64,000 nt of DNA from IDS-8 sp040902105 (GTDB lineage Bacteria; Pseudomonadota; Gammaproteobacteria; Steroidobacterales; Woeseiaceae), in the NCBI GenBank assembly GCA_040902105.1, contig JBBDXW010000049.1, positions 41,384-105,383 of the forward strand. Reading direction: 5' to 3'. Within the stretch, counting starts at the first letter, position 1, and each line of letters begins with the position of its first letter. This document shows positions 52,602 to 62,167 of the stretch, piece after piece. The notes under the pieces are model-generated. The model was not told the origin of the DNA. It saw only the letters and a list, made by a program, of their open reading frames with translations, and ran no database searches. Both the position numbers and the translations under genes were made by a program.

Positions 52602-53471
52602 TTACTGGGTTCGGCCCCGGCGATCGAGAAAAAGCAACTGTTCGAACAGGTGTACATCCTGTTCGTTTTTCAAGAGGGCGCCATAAAGCGGGGGAATCGC
52701 CTTGCGGGCGTCTTCGGCGCGCAAAGCCTCAGCCGGGATGTCCTCCGCCAGAAGCAGCTTGATCCAGTCGAGCAACTCCGAGGTTGACGGCTTTTTCTTC
52801 AGCCCCGGCACGTCCCTGACCTTGTAAAACGCTTCCAGCGCCTCGCGCAGCAGGTTTTTCTTCAGCCCGGGGAAATGCACGTCGACGATCTTCCGCATCG
52901 TCTCTTTGTCCGGGAACCGAATGTAGTGAAAAAAGCAGCGACGCAGGAATGCATCCGGCAGTTCTTTCTCGTTGTTGCTGGTAATGATGATGATAGGCCG
53001 ATACCTGGCCTTGATCAGCCGTTTTGTTTCATAGACAAAAAATTCCATGCGGTCGAGTTCCTGAAGCAGGTCGTTAGGAAATTCGATATCCGCCTTGTCG
53101 ATTTCATCGATCAGCAATACCGGCTGCATTTCGGCTTCGAAGGCCTCCCAGATTTTGCCTCGCACGATGTAGTTGGAAATATCGTGCACGCGGTCGTCGC
53201 CCAACTGGGAATCCCGCAGGCGCGCAACCGCGTCGTAGTCGTAAAGCCCCTGTTGTGCCTTGGTGGTCGACTTGATGTGCCATTCATAAAGCGGCCGGTC
53301 GAGCGCGCGCGCGACCTCCAGCGCCAGCTGCGTCTTGCCGGTTCCCGGCTCGCCCTTGATCAGGATCGGCCTCTCGAGCGTCACCGCAGCGTTGACCGCC
53401 ATCATCAGGTCATGCGTCGCGACGTAGGAACTGGTGCCCTGGAATCGGGTGTGGAATCGAGTGTCCGCCAT
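52602..53471 (-). CDS. MoxR-family AAA+ ATPase
   Basis: MoxR ATPases are hexameric AAA+ proteins that act with VWA partners in maturation of other complexes. The 289-residue protein has Walker A KGEPGTGKTQLA near residue 40, Walker B VLLIDEIDKADIEFPN near 120, sensor 1 ITSNNEKELPDAFLRRCFFH and the arginine finger within it. It lies upstream of the VWA gene on the same strand, suggesting a two-gene unit. The target complex is not evident from the context. Confidence 0.93.
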   Translation of the reverse strand: MADTRFHTRFQGTSSYVATHDLMMAVNAAVTLERPILIKGEPGTGKTQLALEVARALDRPLYEWHIKSTTKAQQGLYDYDAVARLRDSQLGDDRVHDISNYIVRGKIWEAFEAEMQPVLLIDEIDKADIEFPNDLLQELDRMEFFVYETKRLIKARYRPIIIITSNNEKELPDAFLRRCFFHYIRFPDKETMRKIVDVHFPGLKKNLLREALEAFYKVRDVPGLKKKPSTSELLDWIKLLLAEDIPAEALRAEDARKAIPPLYGALLKNEQDVHLFEQLLFLDRRGRTQ

Positions 53472-53532
53472 CGTTCAATCCGTTCGTTGCACGCCGCACA
53501 GTATTACCGGGCGGCCACCGGGGCACAAGGGA

Positions 53533-53634
53533 GGGTTAGGTGCCGGACTTGGATTTTTGGACATTTCGCAGCGGCTTGATTCAGATCGCGTGTCCAAATG
53601 AAATGTCCAAAAATCCAAGTCCGGCACCTAACCC
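53533..53634. repeat. Perfect 34-bp inverted repeat downstream of pyk
   Basis: Arms 53533-53566 and 53601-53634 are exact complements over 34 bp (core GTGCCGGACTTGGATTTTTG) around a 34-base spacer. It begins two bases beyond the pyk stop. Sequence is unrelated to the REP units or the other hairpins here. It could work as a transcription stop for the glycolytic operon. Confidence 0.93.
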
Positions 53635-53636
53635 GG

Positions 53637-55073
53637 TCAGCGAGCTTCCGTGACGCGCAGGATCTTCATCGCATTCGTGCTGCCGGAGACACCCTTCAAG
53701 TCTCCTTTGGTGAAGATCACCCGATCGCCGATCTCGACCAGCTTGTGCGCGAGCATCGTGGAAAAGATGTCCTGGTACAGATGCTGCGCGTCCGAGTGCT
53801 CGATCTTGAACGAGATGGGATAGACGCCGCGGTAAAGTGTGACCCGCCGGCGCGTTGCGTCATGCGGTGTGAACGCATATATCGGAATGTCCGAGCGTAT
53901 TCGGGACATCCAGAGGGTTGTCGACCCCGACTCGGTCAACGCAATAATTGCCTTCACGGCAAGGTGATTCGCGGTGTACATCACCGCCATCGCGATTGCC
54001 TCGTCGACCGCCTGGAACTTGTCGTCCATCCGGTGCGAGGTACGGCCGCGTGCAAGAGCGAATTTCTCGGCGCCGATGCAGACTTCGCTGACGGCGGAAA
54101 CTACGCCGACCGGATAGGCGCCGACAGCGGTTTCAGCGGACAACATGACCGCATCCGTGCCGTCCATAACCGCATTGGCGACATCCGACACTTCCGCTCG
54201 CGTCGGCATCGGGTGACTGATCATCGATTCCATCATTTGCGTTGCGGTGATGACGATTTTGTTCTTCCGGCGCGTTTGCCGGATAATCTGCTTTTGCATC
54301 CCGGTCAGCTCGGCATATCCCATTTCGACGCCGAGGTCGCCGCGCGCGACCATGATGACGTCGGCCGCTTCGATAATTGCATCGATGCCGTGGACGGCTT
54401 CGGCACGTTCGATTTTCGCGACGATCAGCCCCTGACCACCGGCATCGCGAAGCAGCTTCCGAGCTTCCTGGACGTCGGCCGCGGTACGCACAAAGGATAC
54501 GGCAAGAAAATCCAGTTGCAGATCGGCCGCGATCCGGATGTCATCGCGATCCTTGTCGGTCAATGCAGGCGCTGACAACCCGCCGCCCTGCCGGTTAATT
54601 CCCTTGTGGTCCGACAGTTCGCCGCCGCTCACGACCGTCGTATGAATTCTGCTGCCGTCGATGCGCTCGACCGATAACGTGATCTGGCCGTCGTCGAGCA
54701 GCAGCACATCGCCGGCTTTGACGTCCCTGGGCAGATCGGTATAGGCAACCCCCACGCCGGACACCGTGCCGCCGCGCTTTCCCAGAGTCGAGTCGAGAAA
54801 GAATGCGTCGCCCTCCTGCAACGTGACTCTGCCTTCCTGGAAACGCTGAATTCGAATCTTCGGTCCCTGCAGGTCGCCCATGACGCCCACGTCCCTGTCG
54901 CAGGCCTTCGCGGCGGCGCGCAATGCTGCAACGCGAGCGCGCTGGTCCTCTTCGGTACCGTGGGAAAAATTGATGCGCGCGACGTCGAGGCCGGTGCGGA
55001 TCATTTTCTTGAGTCGTTCCGGATCGTCCGTCGCCGGGCCCAGTGTTGCGACTATCTTGGTTCTGCGTAGCAT
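53637..55073 (-). CDS. pyk: Pyruvate kinase
   Basis: Pyruvate kinase makes pyruvate and ATP from PEP and ADP, the last step of glycolysis. The 478-residue protein has the N-terminal RRTKIVATLGPATD, the substrate and Mg2+ region MVARGDLGVEMG, the MMESMI and RAEVSDVANAVMDGTDAVMLS motifs, and the C-terminal regulatory domain. Gene order tkt-gapA-pgk-pyk on one strand indicates an operon for lower glycolysis linked to the pentose-phosphate pathway. Confidence 0.96.
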   Translation of the reverse strand: MLRRTKIVATLGPATDDPERLKKMIRTGLDVARINFSHGTEEDQRARVAALRAAAKACDRDVGVMGDLQGPKIRIQRFQEGRVTLQEGDAFFLDSTLGKRGGTVSGVGVAYTDLPRDVKAGDVLLLDDGQITLSVERIDGSRIHTTVVSGGELSDHKGINRQGGGLSAPALTDKDRDDIRIAADLQLDFLAVSFVRTAADVQEARKLLRDAGGQGLIVAKIERAEAVHGIDAIIEAADVIMVARGDLGVEMGYAELTGMQKQIIRQTRRKNKIVITATQMMESMISHPMPTRAEVSDVANAVMDGTDAVMLSAETAVGAYPVGVVSAVSEVCIGAEKFALARGRTSHRMDDKFQAVDEAIAMAVMYTANHLAVKAIIALTESGSTTLWMSRIRSDIPIYAFTPHDATRRRVTLYRGVYPISFKIEHSDAQHLYQDIFSTMLAHKLVEIGDRVIFTKGDLKGVSGSTNAMKILRVTEAR

Positions 55074-55086
55074 AACGGTCGCCTGT

Positions 55087-56289
55087 TTATTTCGAATTTG
55101 TCGTCATTCCGTCGCGTGCGCGCTGTTCCAGAATCGCCACCGCAGGAAGTTTTTTTCCTTCCACGAATTCCAGGAATGCGCCGCCGCCGGTCGAGATGTA
55201 GGAAATATCCGCGGCCACGCCGTACTTGTCGATGGCAGCGAGCGTATCTCCGCCACCGGCCACGGAAAACGCGGCGCTTTTCGCAATCGCTTCCGCAATA
55301 ACGCGGGTTCCTTCGCCGAACTGGTCGAACTCGAATACTCCTACCGGACCGTTCCAGATGATGGTGCCAGCGCCGGCCAGGACCCTTGCAAATTCGGCTG
55401 CCGACTCAGGCCCGATATCGAGGATCAGCTCGTCGTCCCGCACGTCCTTCACTGGCCGCACCTCAGCCTTCGCCGTTGCCGCAAACTCGTTAGCGACGAC
55501 GACGTCGATGGGAACGGGGATGTGCGCCCGATCGCCTTCGTTGGCTGCGAGCGCTCTGGCCCGATCCAGCATTTCCGCTTCGTACAGCGATTTGCCGACC
55601 GAATGTCCGGCAGCGGCAATGAACGTATTCGCGATGCCGCCGCCGACAATGAGTTCGTCGACGATCCCGGCAAGCGCATCGAGCACGGTAAGTTTGGTCG
55701 ACACTTTCGATCCGCCGACGACGGCGACAACAGGCCGCGCCGGTTTCTCGAATGCCTTTCCCAGCGCGTCAAGCTCGGCGCACAACAACGGTCCCGCACA
55801 GGCAACCGGGGCAAAGCGGGCCACGCCACAGGTGCTCGCCTGGGCCCGGTGTGCGGTGCCGAAGGCATCCATGACGAAGATGTCGCACAGATTGGCCATG
55901 CGTCGCGACAGCGTTTCGTCGCAGCCCTTCTCGCCGTTCAGGAAGCGGACGTTCTCGAGCAGCACCACGGTTCCCGGCGCGACGGAAACGCCATCGATCC
56001 AGTTTTCGATCAACGGCACACGCTGTCCCAGGTCGGCGGACAATGAATCGGCCACAGGCCGCAACGAGAACTGGCTGTCTGCCTTGCCCTCGGTCGGTCG
56101 GCCCAGATGCGACATCAGCATGACAGCCGCGTTTGCTTCGAGGGCCTGGCGGATCGTCGGTAAAGCCGCTTTTATACGGGCGTCACTGGTTACCCGGCCG
56201 TCTGCGAGCGGTACGTTGAGATCTTCACGGATGAGCAGCCGCTTGCCCGCGAGGTCGAGGTCGCTCATTCGTACAATCGGGTCCGCCAT
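55087..56289 (-). CDS. pgk: Phosphoglycerate kinase
   Basis: Pgk interconverts 1,3-bisphosphoglycerate and 3-phosphoglycerate with ATP formation. The 400-residue two-lobed enzyme has the N-lobe RLLIREDLNVPL and LMSHLGRP motifs, GTAHRAQAST in the hinge side, the C-lobe nucleotide site AVVGGSKVSTKL, and the terminal STGGGAFLEFVEGKKLPAV. It is 13 bases upstream of the pyk start and 13 downstream of gapA, so the three are probably cotranscribed. Confidence 0.96.
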   Translation of the reverse strand: MADPIVRMSDLDLAGKRLLIREDLNVPLADGRVTSDARIKAALPTIRQALEANAAVMLMSHLGRPTEGKADSQFSLRPVADSLSADLGQRVPLIENWIDGVSVAPGTVVLLENVRFLNGEKGCDETLSRRMANLCDIFVMDAFGTAHRAQASTCGVARFAPVACAGPLLCAELDALGKAFEKPARPVVAVVGGSKVSTKLTVLDALAGIVDELIVGGGIANTFIAAAGHSVGKSLYEAEMLDRARALAANEGDRAHIPVPIDVVVANEFAATAKAEVRPVKDVRDDELILDIGPESAAEFARVLAGAGTIIWNGPVGVFEFDQFGEGTRVIAEAIAKSAAFSVAGGGDTLAAIDKYGVAADISYISTGGGAFLEFVEGKKLPAVAILEQRARDGMTTNSK

Positions 56290-56302
56290 CGAATGCCCGT
56301 TC

Positions 56303-57316
56303 CTACTTCGCGTTGGCGAATGCTATTGCGGCATCCAGCATGCGATTCGAGAAACCCCACTCGTTGTCGTACCAGGCCAGAACCTTGACCAGCGTTCCTC
56401 CCATCACTTTTGTGAGTCCTGCGTCGTAAGTCGAGGACGCGGGGTCGTGATTGAAGTCGACGGATACCAGAGGCTCGTCGTTGTACGCGAGCACGCCCTT
56501 CAACTCGCCCTCGCTCGCCTCCTTCATGATCCGGTTGATCTCCTCGACGCTCGTATCGCGTTCGGCAACAAAGGTGAGGTCGACCACCGAGACGTTGATC
56601 GTCGGAACCCGTATGGCGAATCCGTCGAGGCGACCGGCGAGTTCCGGCAATACCAGCCCGACAGCGGACGCGGCGCCGGTCTTGGTCGGAATCTGCGACA
56701 TGGCCGCAGCGCGTGCGCGGCGCAGATCGTCGTGGAAAACGTCGGTCAGCACCTGGTCGTTCGTGTAGGCATGAATGGTCGTCATCAGGCCGTGTTTGAC
56801 GCCGATTTTTTCATGCAGCGGCTTTACCAGCGGCGCAAGGCAGTTGGTGGTGCAGGACGCGTTCGAAATAACCGTGTGACTCGCTTTCAGCGTCTTGTGG
56901 TTCACGCCGTAAACAATGGTGGCATCAACGCTCGTTCCGGCCGGCGCGGAAATGATGACCTTCTTTGCACCGCCTTTGAGATGCGCCGCTGCTTTTTCCT
57001 TGGACGCAAAAAAGCCGGTGGACTCCATGACGATCTCGACGCCCAGGTCGCCCCACGGCAATTTGGCCGGATCGCGCTCGGCCAGCACCTTGATGCGATC
57101 GCCGTTTACCACCATGAAATCGCCGTCGACGTCGACCGTGCCGGGAAAGCGCCCGTGAGCCGTGTCGCGGCGTGTCAGGTGGGCGTTGGTCTTCGCGTCG
57201 CCTAAATCATTGACGGCCACGATCTCCAGGTCGGCTCGTTTGTCGCCTTCGTACAAAGCGCGCAAAATATTACGGCCGATGCGGCCATAACCGTTGATAC
57301 CGATCTTGATCGTCAT
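56303..57316 (-). CDS. gapA: Glyceraldehyde-3-phosphate dehydrogenase
   Basis: GapA oxidises glyceraldehyde 3-phosphate with NAD+ and phosphate. The 337-residue protein begins MTIKIGINGYGRIGRNILRA, has the catalytic Cys in SNASCTTNCLAPL near residue 155 and the His in the usual later segment. ATG 57316 is preceded by AGGAGAAAAAA at good spacing; a reading to 57364 adds 16 residues of leader. Several features (NDLGDAKTNAHL) suggest the class related to GapB/Gap2, so it may also use erythrose 4-phosphate or NADP+; that is inference. Confidence 0.94.
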   Translation of the reverse strand: MTIKIGINGYGRIGRNILRALYEGDKRADLEIVAVNDLGDAKTNAHLTRRDTAHGRFPGTVDVDGDFMVVNGDRIKVLAERDPAKLPWGDLGVEIVMESTGFFASKEKAAAHLKGGAKKVIISAPAGTSVDATIVYGVNHKTLKASHTVISNASCTTNCLAPLVKPLHEKIGVKHGLMTTIHAYTNDQVLTDVFHDDLRRARAAAMSQIPTKTGAASAVGLVLPELAGRLDGFAIRVPTINVSVVDLTFVAERDTSVEEINRIMKEASEGELKGVLAYNDEPLVSVDFNHDPASSTYDAGLTKVMGGTLVKVLAWYDNEWGFSNRMLDAAIAFANAK

Positions 57317-57364
57317 TTTTTTCTCCTGATGTGTTCCCTGCCGGATGTGTCGCCGGCATGCCAA

Positions 57365-59413
57365 TTAGTTTGCGAGCTGTTCTTTCGCGACCGAGAGAAC
57401 GTTGTCGGCGGTAAAGCCGAAATGTTCGAACAGGTCTGCCGCAGGCGCGGATTCCCCGAAACCGGTCATCGCGACGATCCGTCCGGCCGGGCCGGCGTAA
57501 CGCCACCAGAATTCGCCGATACCCGCCTCGATGACCACCCGCCGCGTCACCTCCGGCGGCAGCACCGACCGCCGATATTCTTCCGGCTGGGCATCGAACA
57601 GGTCGGTACAGGGCATCGACACAACCAGAGCTGCAATGCCCTCCCCGGCCAGCGCAGCCGCGGCGCCCATCGCCAGCGCAACTTCGGAGCCGGTAGCGAT
57701 AAACAGGATTTGCGCGGCCGATCCCACCCCGGACTCCGACTGCCGCAGGATGTAGCCGCCCCGCCTTATCGCTGCAATCTGCTCCGCGCTTCGATCCTGA
57801 TGCGGTACGTCCTGGCGGGTCAGGACAAGGCTGGTCGGTCCGTCCAGCCGCTCGATCGCGTCGCGCCATGCCACGGCCGTCTCGACCGCATCGCAGGGGC
57901 GCCAGACACGCATGTTCGGCATGATCCTCAAGGAAGCGACATGCTCTACCGGCTGGTGCGTCGGGCCATCCTCGCCCAGGCCGATGGAGTCGTGTGTGTA
58001 CACGAAGATATTCCGCACTTTCATCAACGCGGCCATGCGCAGCGCGTTTCGCGCGTAATCCGAAAATGTGAGGAAGGTGCCGCAGTACGGGATTACGCCT
58101 CCGTGCAATGCGATACCGTTACAGATTGCGGACATGCCGAACTCACGGACGCCGAAATAGATGTAATTGCCGCCCGCATCGTCCCCGGTGATGGGGACCG
58201 AGCCATCGTGTCTGGTCAGATTGGAACCGGTCAGGTCGGCGGATCCGCCGGCAAGCTCCGGCAACAGCGGTGCGAACGCATTCAGCGCCTGCAGCGAAGC
58301 CTTGCGCGTCGCCATGTTCTTGCCTGCCGCGGCGATCGCGGCGATCGCCCGGCCCGCGCCCTGCGACCAGCCCGCCGGCAAGTTCCCCAGCATACGTCGC
58401 TCGAATTCACAGGCCAGGTCCGGATATTCGCCGCGCCAGGCGGAAAATCGATCCGCCCATTCGCGCTCCTGTGCCGCACCGCGGTCGACGGCATTCCAGG
58501 CTGAAGAGATTTCCTCCGGCACCACGAAGGGCGGAGAGTGCCATCCCAGTTCCTTGCGCGCTGCGGCAACTTCGTCCTCGCCGAGCGGCGCGCCGTGCGT
58601 ACTTGCGCTGCCCTGTTTGTGCGGCGCGCCCTGACCGATCACGGTCTTGCAATCAATTAGAGTGGGCCGGTCGCGGTCCTTGAGCGCCAGCTCGATGGCT
58701 TGCGCCACGCCCAGGCTGTCGTGCCCGTCGACAGCGTTGATCACCTGCCAGCCGTACGCCTCGAAACGGCCTGCGGTATCGTCGCTGAACCAGGCACTGA
58801 CCTTGCCGTCGATCGAGATCCCGTTATCGTCGTAAAAGCAAATCAGCTTGCCCAGTTTGAGCGTGCCGGCCAGCGAGCAGGCTTCGTGAGAGATGCCTTC
58901 CATCAGGCAGCCGTCGCCCAGAAACACGAACGTGCGATGGTCGACGATATCAAAACCCGGGCGATTGAAGGTCGCAGCCAGTATTTTTTCGGCGAGCGCC
59001 ATGCCAACTGCATTGGCGAGGCCTTGCCCCAGCGGGCCGGTCGTGGTTTCGATCCCGAGTTCCACGTCCCGTTCCGGATGACCGGGCGTCTTCGAACCCA
59101 GCTGCCGGAAGTTCCGGATCTCGTCTAGCGTCATGGGATAACCGGTGAGGTGCAGCAGGCTGTATAAAAGCATCGAGCCGTGCCCGTTCGACAGCACGAA
59201 CCGGTCGCGATCGAACCAGCGCGGATTGCCGGGGTTGTGTCGCAGATAATCGTTCCACAGGACTTCGGCAATGTCAGCCATTCCCATCGGCATGCCCGGG
59301 TGTCCGGAATCCGCGGCCTGCACGGCATCCATGCTTAACGCACGAATCGCATTGGCCAGCTCGCGGCGGTCTGTCCGGCGGGCTGCAGTCGGTGGGCTCA
59401 TTTGCAATGGCAT
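57365..59413 (-). CDS. tkt: Transketolase
   Basis: Transketolase moves two-carbon units between sugar phosphates in the pentose-phosphate pathway using thiamine diphosphate. The 682-residue protein has NAIRALSMDAVQAADSGHPG at the N-terminus, the ThDP motif GDGCLMEGISHE to FYDDNGISIDG near residues 160-190, and GLGEDGPTHQPVE near 480. The start is ATG 59413 or ATG 59401. First gene of the operon; its promoter lies in the 177-base gap shared with metK. Confidence 0.96.
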   Translation of the reverse strand: MPLQMSPPTAARRTDRRELANAIRALSMDAVQAADSGHPGMPMGMADIAEVLWNDYLRHNPGNPRWFDRDRFVLSNGHGSMLLYSLLHLTGYPMTLDEIRNFRQLGSKTPGHPERDVELGIETTTGPLGQGLANAVGMALAEKILAATFNRPGFDIVDHRTFVFLGDGCLMEGISHEACSLAGTLKLGKLICFYDDNGISIDGKVSAWFSDDTAGRFEAYGWQVINAVDGHDSLGVAQAIELALKDRDRPTLIDCKTVIGQGAPHKQGSASTHGAPLGEDEVAAARKELGWHSPPFVVPEEISSAWNAVDRGAAQEREWADRFSAWRGEYPDLACEFERRMLGNLPAGWSQGAGRAIAAIAAAGKNMATRKASLQALNAFAPLLPELAGGSADLTGSNLTRHDGSVPITGDDAGGNYIYFGVREFGMSAICNGIALHGGVIPYCGTFLTFSDYARNALRMAALMKVRNIFVYTHDSIGLGEDGPTHQPVEHVASLRIMPNMRVWRPCDAVETAVAWRDAIERLDGPTSLVLTRQDVPHQDRSAEQIAAIRRGGYILRQSESGVGSAAQILFIATGSEVALAMGAAAALAGEGIAALVVSMPCTDLFDAQPEEYRRSVLPPEVTRRVVIEAGIGEFWWRYAGPAGRIVAMTGFGESAPAADLFEHFGFTADNVLSVAKEQLAN

Positions 59414-59553
59414 GTGTTACAGACTCGGACCGTACCGGTCGCTGTGGTTGATACAGGAATTCACTCCGGGAAGCGTCTGCACAAGTCGTAGCCGGTGCAG
59501 GCGTGAGGCATTTTCCCTGTTTAACGCAGGTGCCGCAAGCCGAAGGCATGGGG

Positions 59554-59559
59554 TACAAT
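59554..59559 (+). promoter_or_regulatory. Likely -10 element of metK
   Basis: TACAAT on the + strand would start transcription about 25 bases before the metK ATG at 59591. The -35 region is poor. No SAM riboswitch fold is apparent in so short a leader. Confidence 0.45.
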
Positions 59560-59590
59560 GCGGCCGATAAAGAGTCAGTGACGGATATTC

Positions 59591-60751
59591 ATGAGCCATT
59601 CTTACTTATTCACGTCGGAATCCGTATCGGAAGGACACCCGGACAAGATCGCGGACCAGATTTCCGACGCCGTGCTTGACGCAATACTCGAGCAGGACAG
59701 GGCGGCCAGGGTGGCCTGTGAGACCCTGGTCAAGACCGGGATGGTGCTTGTTGCCGGTGAGGTAACGACCAACGCCTGGGTGGACATCGAAGCACTCGTG
59801 CGCGAGACCGTGATCGACATCGGTTACTCGGACTCGGCGATGGGTTTCGACGGCGCCTCATGCGCGGTGATCACTGCCCTTGGCAAGCAGTCGCCCCATA
59901 TCCGGCAGGGTGTCGACCGCGGCGACCCGGAAAGCCAGGGCGCGGGAGACCAGGGGCTCATGTTCGGCTACGCCTGCAACGAGACGAGTGTGCTGATGCC
60001 GGCACCCATTACCTATGCGCATCGACTCGTGCGACGGCAAGCTGAAGTGCGCAAGGCCGGGACATTGCCCTGGCTTCGTCCGGACGCAAAGAGCCAGGTG
60101 ACCTTCGTGTATGAAGACGACAAGCCGGTCGCGATCGACGCGGTCGTGCTTTCTTCGCAGCACCATCCCGACGTCAGCACGGCGGTCTTAACCGAAGGCA
60201 TCATGGAAGAGATCATCAAGCCGGTGCTGCCGTCCAGGTGGATCAGCAAGAGAACGCAATTCCATATCAATCCGACGGGTCGCTTCGAAATCGGCGGACC
60301 GATGGGTGACTGCGGCCTGACCGGACGCAAGATTATTGTCGATACCTACGGCGGGTCGGCGCGTCACGGCGGCGGCGCGTTTTCCGGCAAGGACCCGTCA
60401 AAGGTCGATCGTTCGGCGGCTTATGCCTGCCGCTACGTGGCAAAAAACATCGTTGCCGCGGGACTCGCGGACCGCTGCGAGATCCAGGTGTCGTATGCGA
60501 TCGGCGTTGCGGCGCCGACGTCGATCAGCGTACAGACCTTCGGCACCGGCCGCATCAGCGACGACCGCCTGATCGACCTCATACGCAGTAACTTCGACCT
60601 GCGCCCCTACGGCATCCTGAAAATGCTCGATCTGATACGCCCCATTTACCAGCCGACGGCGACGTACGGACATTTCGGCCGTGAAGATATCGAACTGAGC
60701 TGGGAGCTAACCGATAAAGCCGAGGCATTGCGCGGCGCCGTCGCGGCCTGA
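59591..60751 (+). CDS. metK: S-adenosylmethionine synthetase
   Basis: MetK makes S-adenosylmethionine from methionine and ATP. The 386-residue protein begins SYLFTSESVSEGHPDKIADQISDAVLD, has GAGDQGLMFGYA near residue 118 and the Gly-rich GGGAFSGKDPSKVDRSAAY P-loop-like stretch near 260-280. It is followed by ahcY, so SAM production and S-adenosylhomocysteine removal are coupled in one unit. The window contains SAM users rsmH and rsmI. Confidence 0.97.
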   Translation: MSHSYLFTSESVSEGHPDKIADQISDAVLDAILEQDRAARVACETLVKTGMVLVAGEVTTNAWVDIEALVRETVIDIGYSDSAMGFDGASCAVITALGKQSPHIRQGVDRGDPESQGAGDQGLMFGYACNETSVLMPAPITYAHRLVRRQAEVRKAGTLPWLRPDAKSQVTFVYEDDKPVAIDAVVLSSQHHPDVSTAVLTEGIMEEIIKPVLPSRWISKRTQFHINPTGRFEIGGPMGDCGLTGRKIIVDTYGGSARHGGGAFSGKDPSKVDRSAAYACRYVAKNIVAAGLADRCEIQVSYAIGVAAPTSISVQTFGTGRISDDRLIDLIRSNFDLRPYGILKMLDLIRPIYQPTATYGHFGREDIELSWELTDKAEALRGAVAA

Positions 60752-60853
60752 GAGGCGCCGCCGATATCGTCGTAAACAGCCGCATCGTCGACCGCGAAAC
60801 GTTGCAGACCGCAACGCGCACCACTACAGTTTTCGAGATTTGAGGAGAATTTC

Positions 60854-62167
60854 ATGAGCAGCGAAGCAATTGCGCTGAAGCAGCAGGATTATAAAGTCGC
60901 GGACATTGCGCTTGCCGGCTGGGGACGCAAGGAGATTGCCATTGCGGAAACCGAAATGCCGGGGCTGATGGCGCTGCGCGCCGAATACGCCGGCAAGAAG
61001 CCGCTGAAAGGTGCGCGCCTGACCGGCTGCCTGCACATGACGATCCAGACTGCCGTACTCATCGAAACCCTGACCGCACTCGGCGCCGAAGTGCGCTGGT
61101 CGTCCTGCAACATATTCTCGACCCAGGATCACGCCGCCGCCGCGATTGCCGCGAGCGGCGTGCCGGTGTTTGCCTGGAAGGGCGAGAGCGAGGACGAGTA
61201 CTGGTGGTGCATCGAACAGACCATCAACGGCCCCGATGGCTGGCAGCCAAACCTGATCCTCGACGACGGCGGCGACCTGACGCTGGTCATGCACGATAAA
61301 CATCGTGAAGCCATGAAAAAGGTTCGCGGCCTGTCCGAAGAAACGACCACTGGCGTCAAACGGCTTTACGACATGCAGAAAGCGGGCACGCTCCGCTGTC
61401 CCGCTTTCAACGTGAACGACTCTGTTACCAAGTCAAAATTCGACAATCTTTATGGCTGCCGGGAATCGCTCGTCGACGGCATCAAGCGGGCCACCGACGT
61501 CATGATCGCGGGCAAGATCGCAATCGTTTGCGGCTATGGTGACGTCGGCAAAGGCTGCGCGCAGTCGCTGCGTGGACTCGGCGCTACCGTCTGGATAACG
61601 GAAATCGATCCGATATGCGCGTTGCAAGCCGCGATGGAGGGCTATCGCGTCGTCACCCTCGACGACGCCTGCGACAAGGCGGACATCATCGTCACGGCGA
61701 CCGGTAACTACCACGTCCTTACCGGTCCGCAGATGGAGCGGATGAAACACCAGTCCATCGTCTGCAACATCGGGCACTTCGACAATGAAATCGACGTCGC
61801 CTGGCTCCGGCAGTACGAGTGGGAGAACATCAAGCCGCAGGTCGATCACGTTATTTTTCCGGATGGCAAGCGCCTTATTCTGCTTGCCGAGGGCCGGCTC
61901 GTTAATCTCGGCTGCGGCACGGGCCATCCAAGCTTCGTCATGTCGAGCTCGTTTACGAACCAGGTCCTGGCACAACTGGAGCTGTGGACCAACAGTGATA
62001 AATACGAAAACAAGGTGTACGTGTTACCGAAGCATCTCGACGAGAGAGTTGCTCGCCTGCATCTCGACCGGATCGGCGCCAGGCTTACAGAAATGACCGA
62101 CGAGCAGGCCGGGTACATCGGCGTGTCGAAAGGCGGACCTTACAAGTCTGACCATTATCGTTATTGA
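60854..62167 (+). CDS. ahcY: Adenosylhomocysteinase
   Basis: AhcY hydrolyses S-adenosylhomocysteine, the product inhibitor of methyltransferases, to homocysteine and adenosine. The 437-residue protein has the NAD-binding loop GYGDVGKGCAQSLRG near residue 222 and the family signature NIFSTQDHAAAAIA; the C-terminus ends YKSDHYRY as in the family. GAGGAG lies just upstream of ATG 60854. Having AhcY means the cell uses this route rather than the Pfs/LuxS route alone. No SAH riboswitch is evident upstream. Confidence 0.97.
   Translation: MSSEAIALKQQDYKVADIALAGWGRKEIAIAETEMPGLMALRAEYAGKKPLKGARLTGCLHMTIQTAVLIETLTALGAEVRWSSCNIFSTQDHAAAAIAASGVPVFAWKGESEDEYWWCIEQTINGPDGWQPNLILDDGGDLTLVMHDKHREAMKKVRGLSEETTTGVKRLYDMQKAGTLRCPAFNVNDSVTKSKFDNLYGCRESLVDGIKRATDVMIAGKIAIVCGYGDVGKGCAQSLRGLGATVWITEIDPICALQAAMEGYRVVTLDDACDKADIIVTATGNYHVLTGPQMERMKHQSIVCNIGHFDNEIDVAWLRQYEWENIKPQVDHVIFPDGKRLILLAEGRLVNLGCGTGHPSFVMSSSFTNQVLAQLELWTNSDKYENKVYVLPKHLDERVARLHLDRIGARLTEMTDEQAGYIGVSKGGPYKSDHYRY

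Noticed and set aside
53480..53636. IS200/IS605-type element at the 34-bp inverted repeat
   Set aside because: No transposase or accessory gene is present; only a non-coding palindrome of about 100 bp.
60752..60853. SAH riboswitch in front of ahcY
   Set aside because: The 102-base leader has no match to the conserved SAH aptamer core that I know, only small GC-rich dyads.
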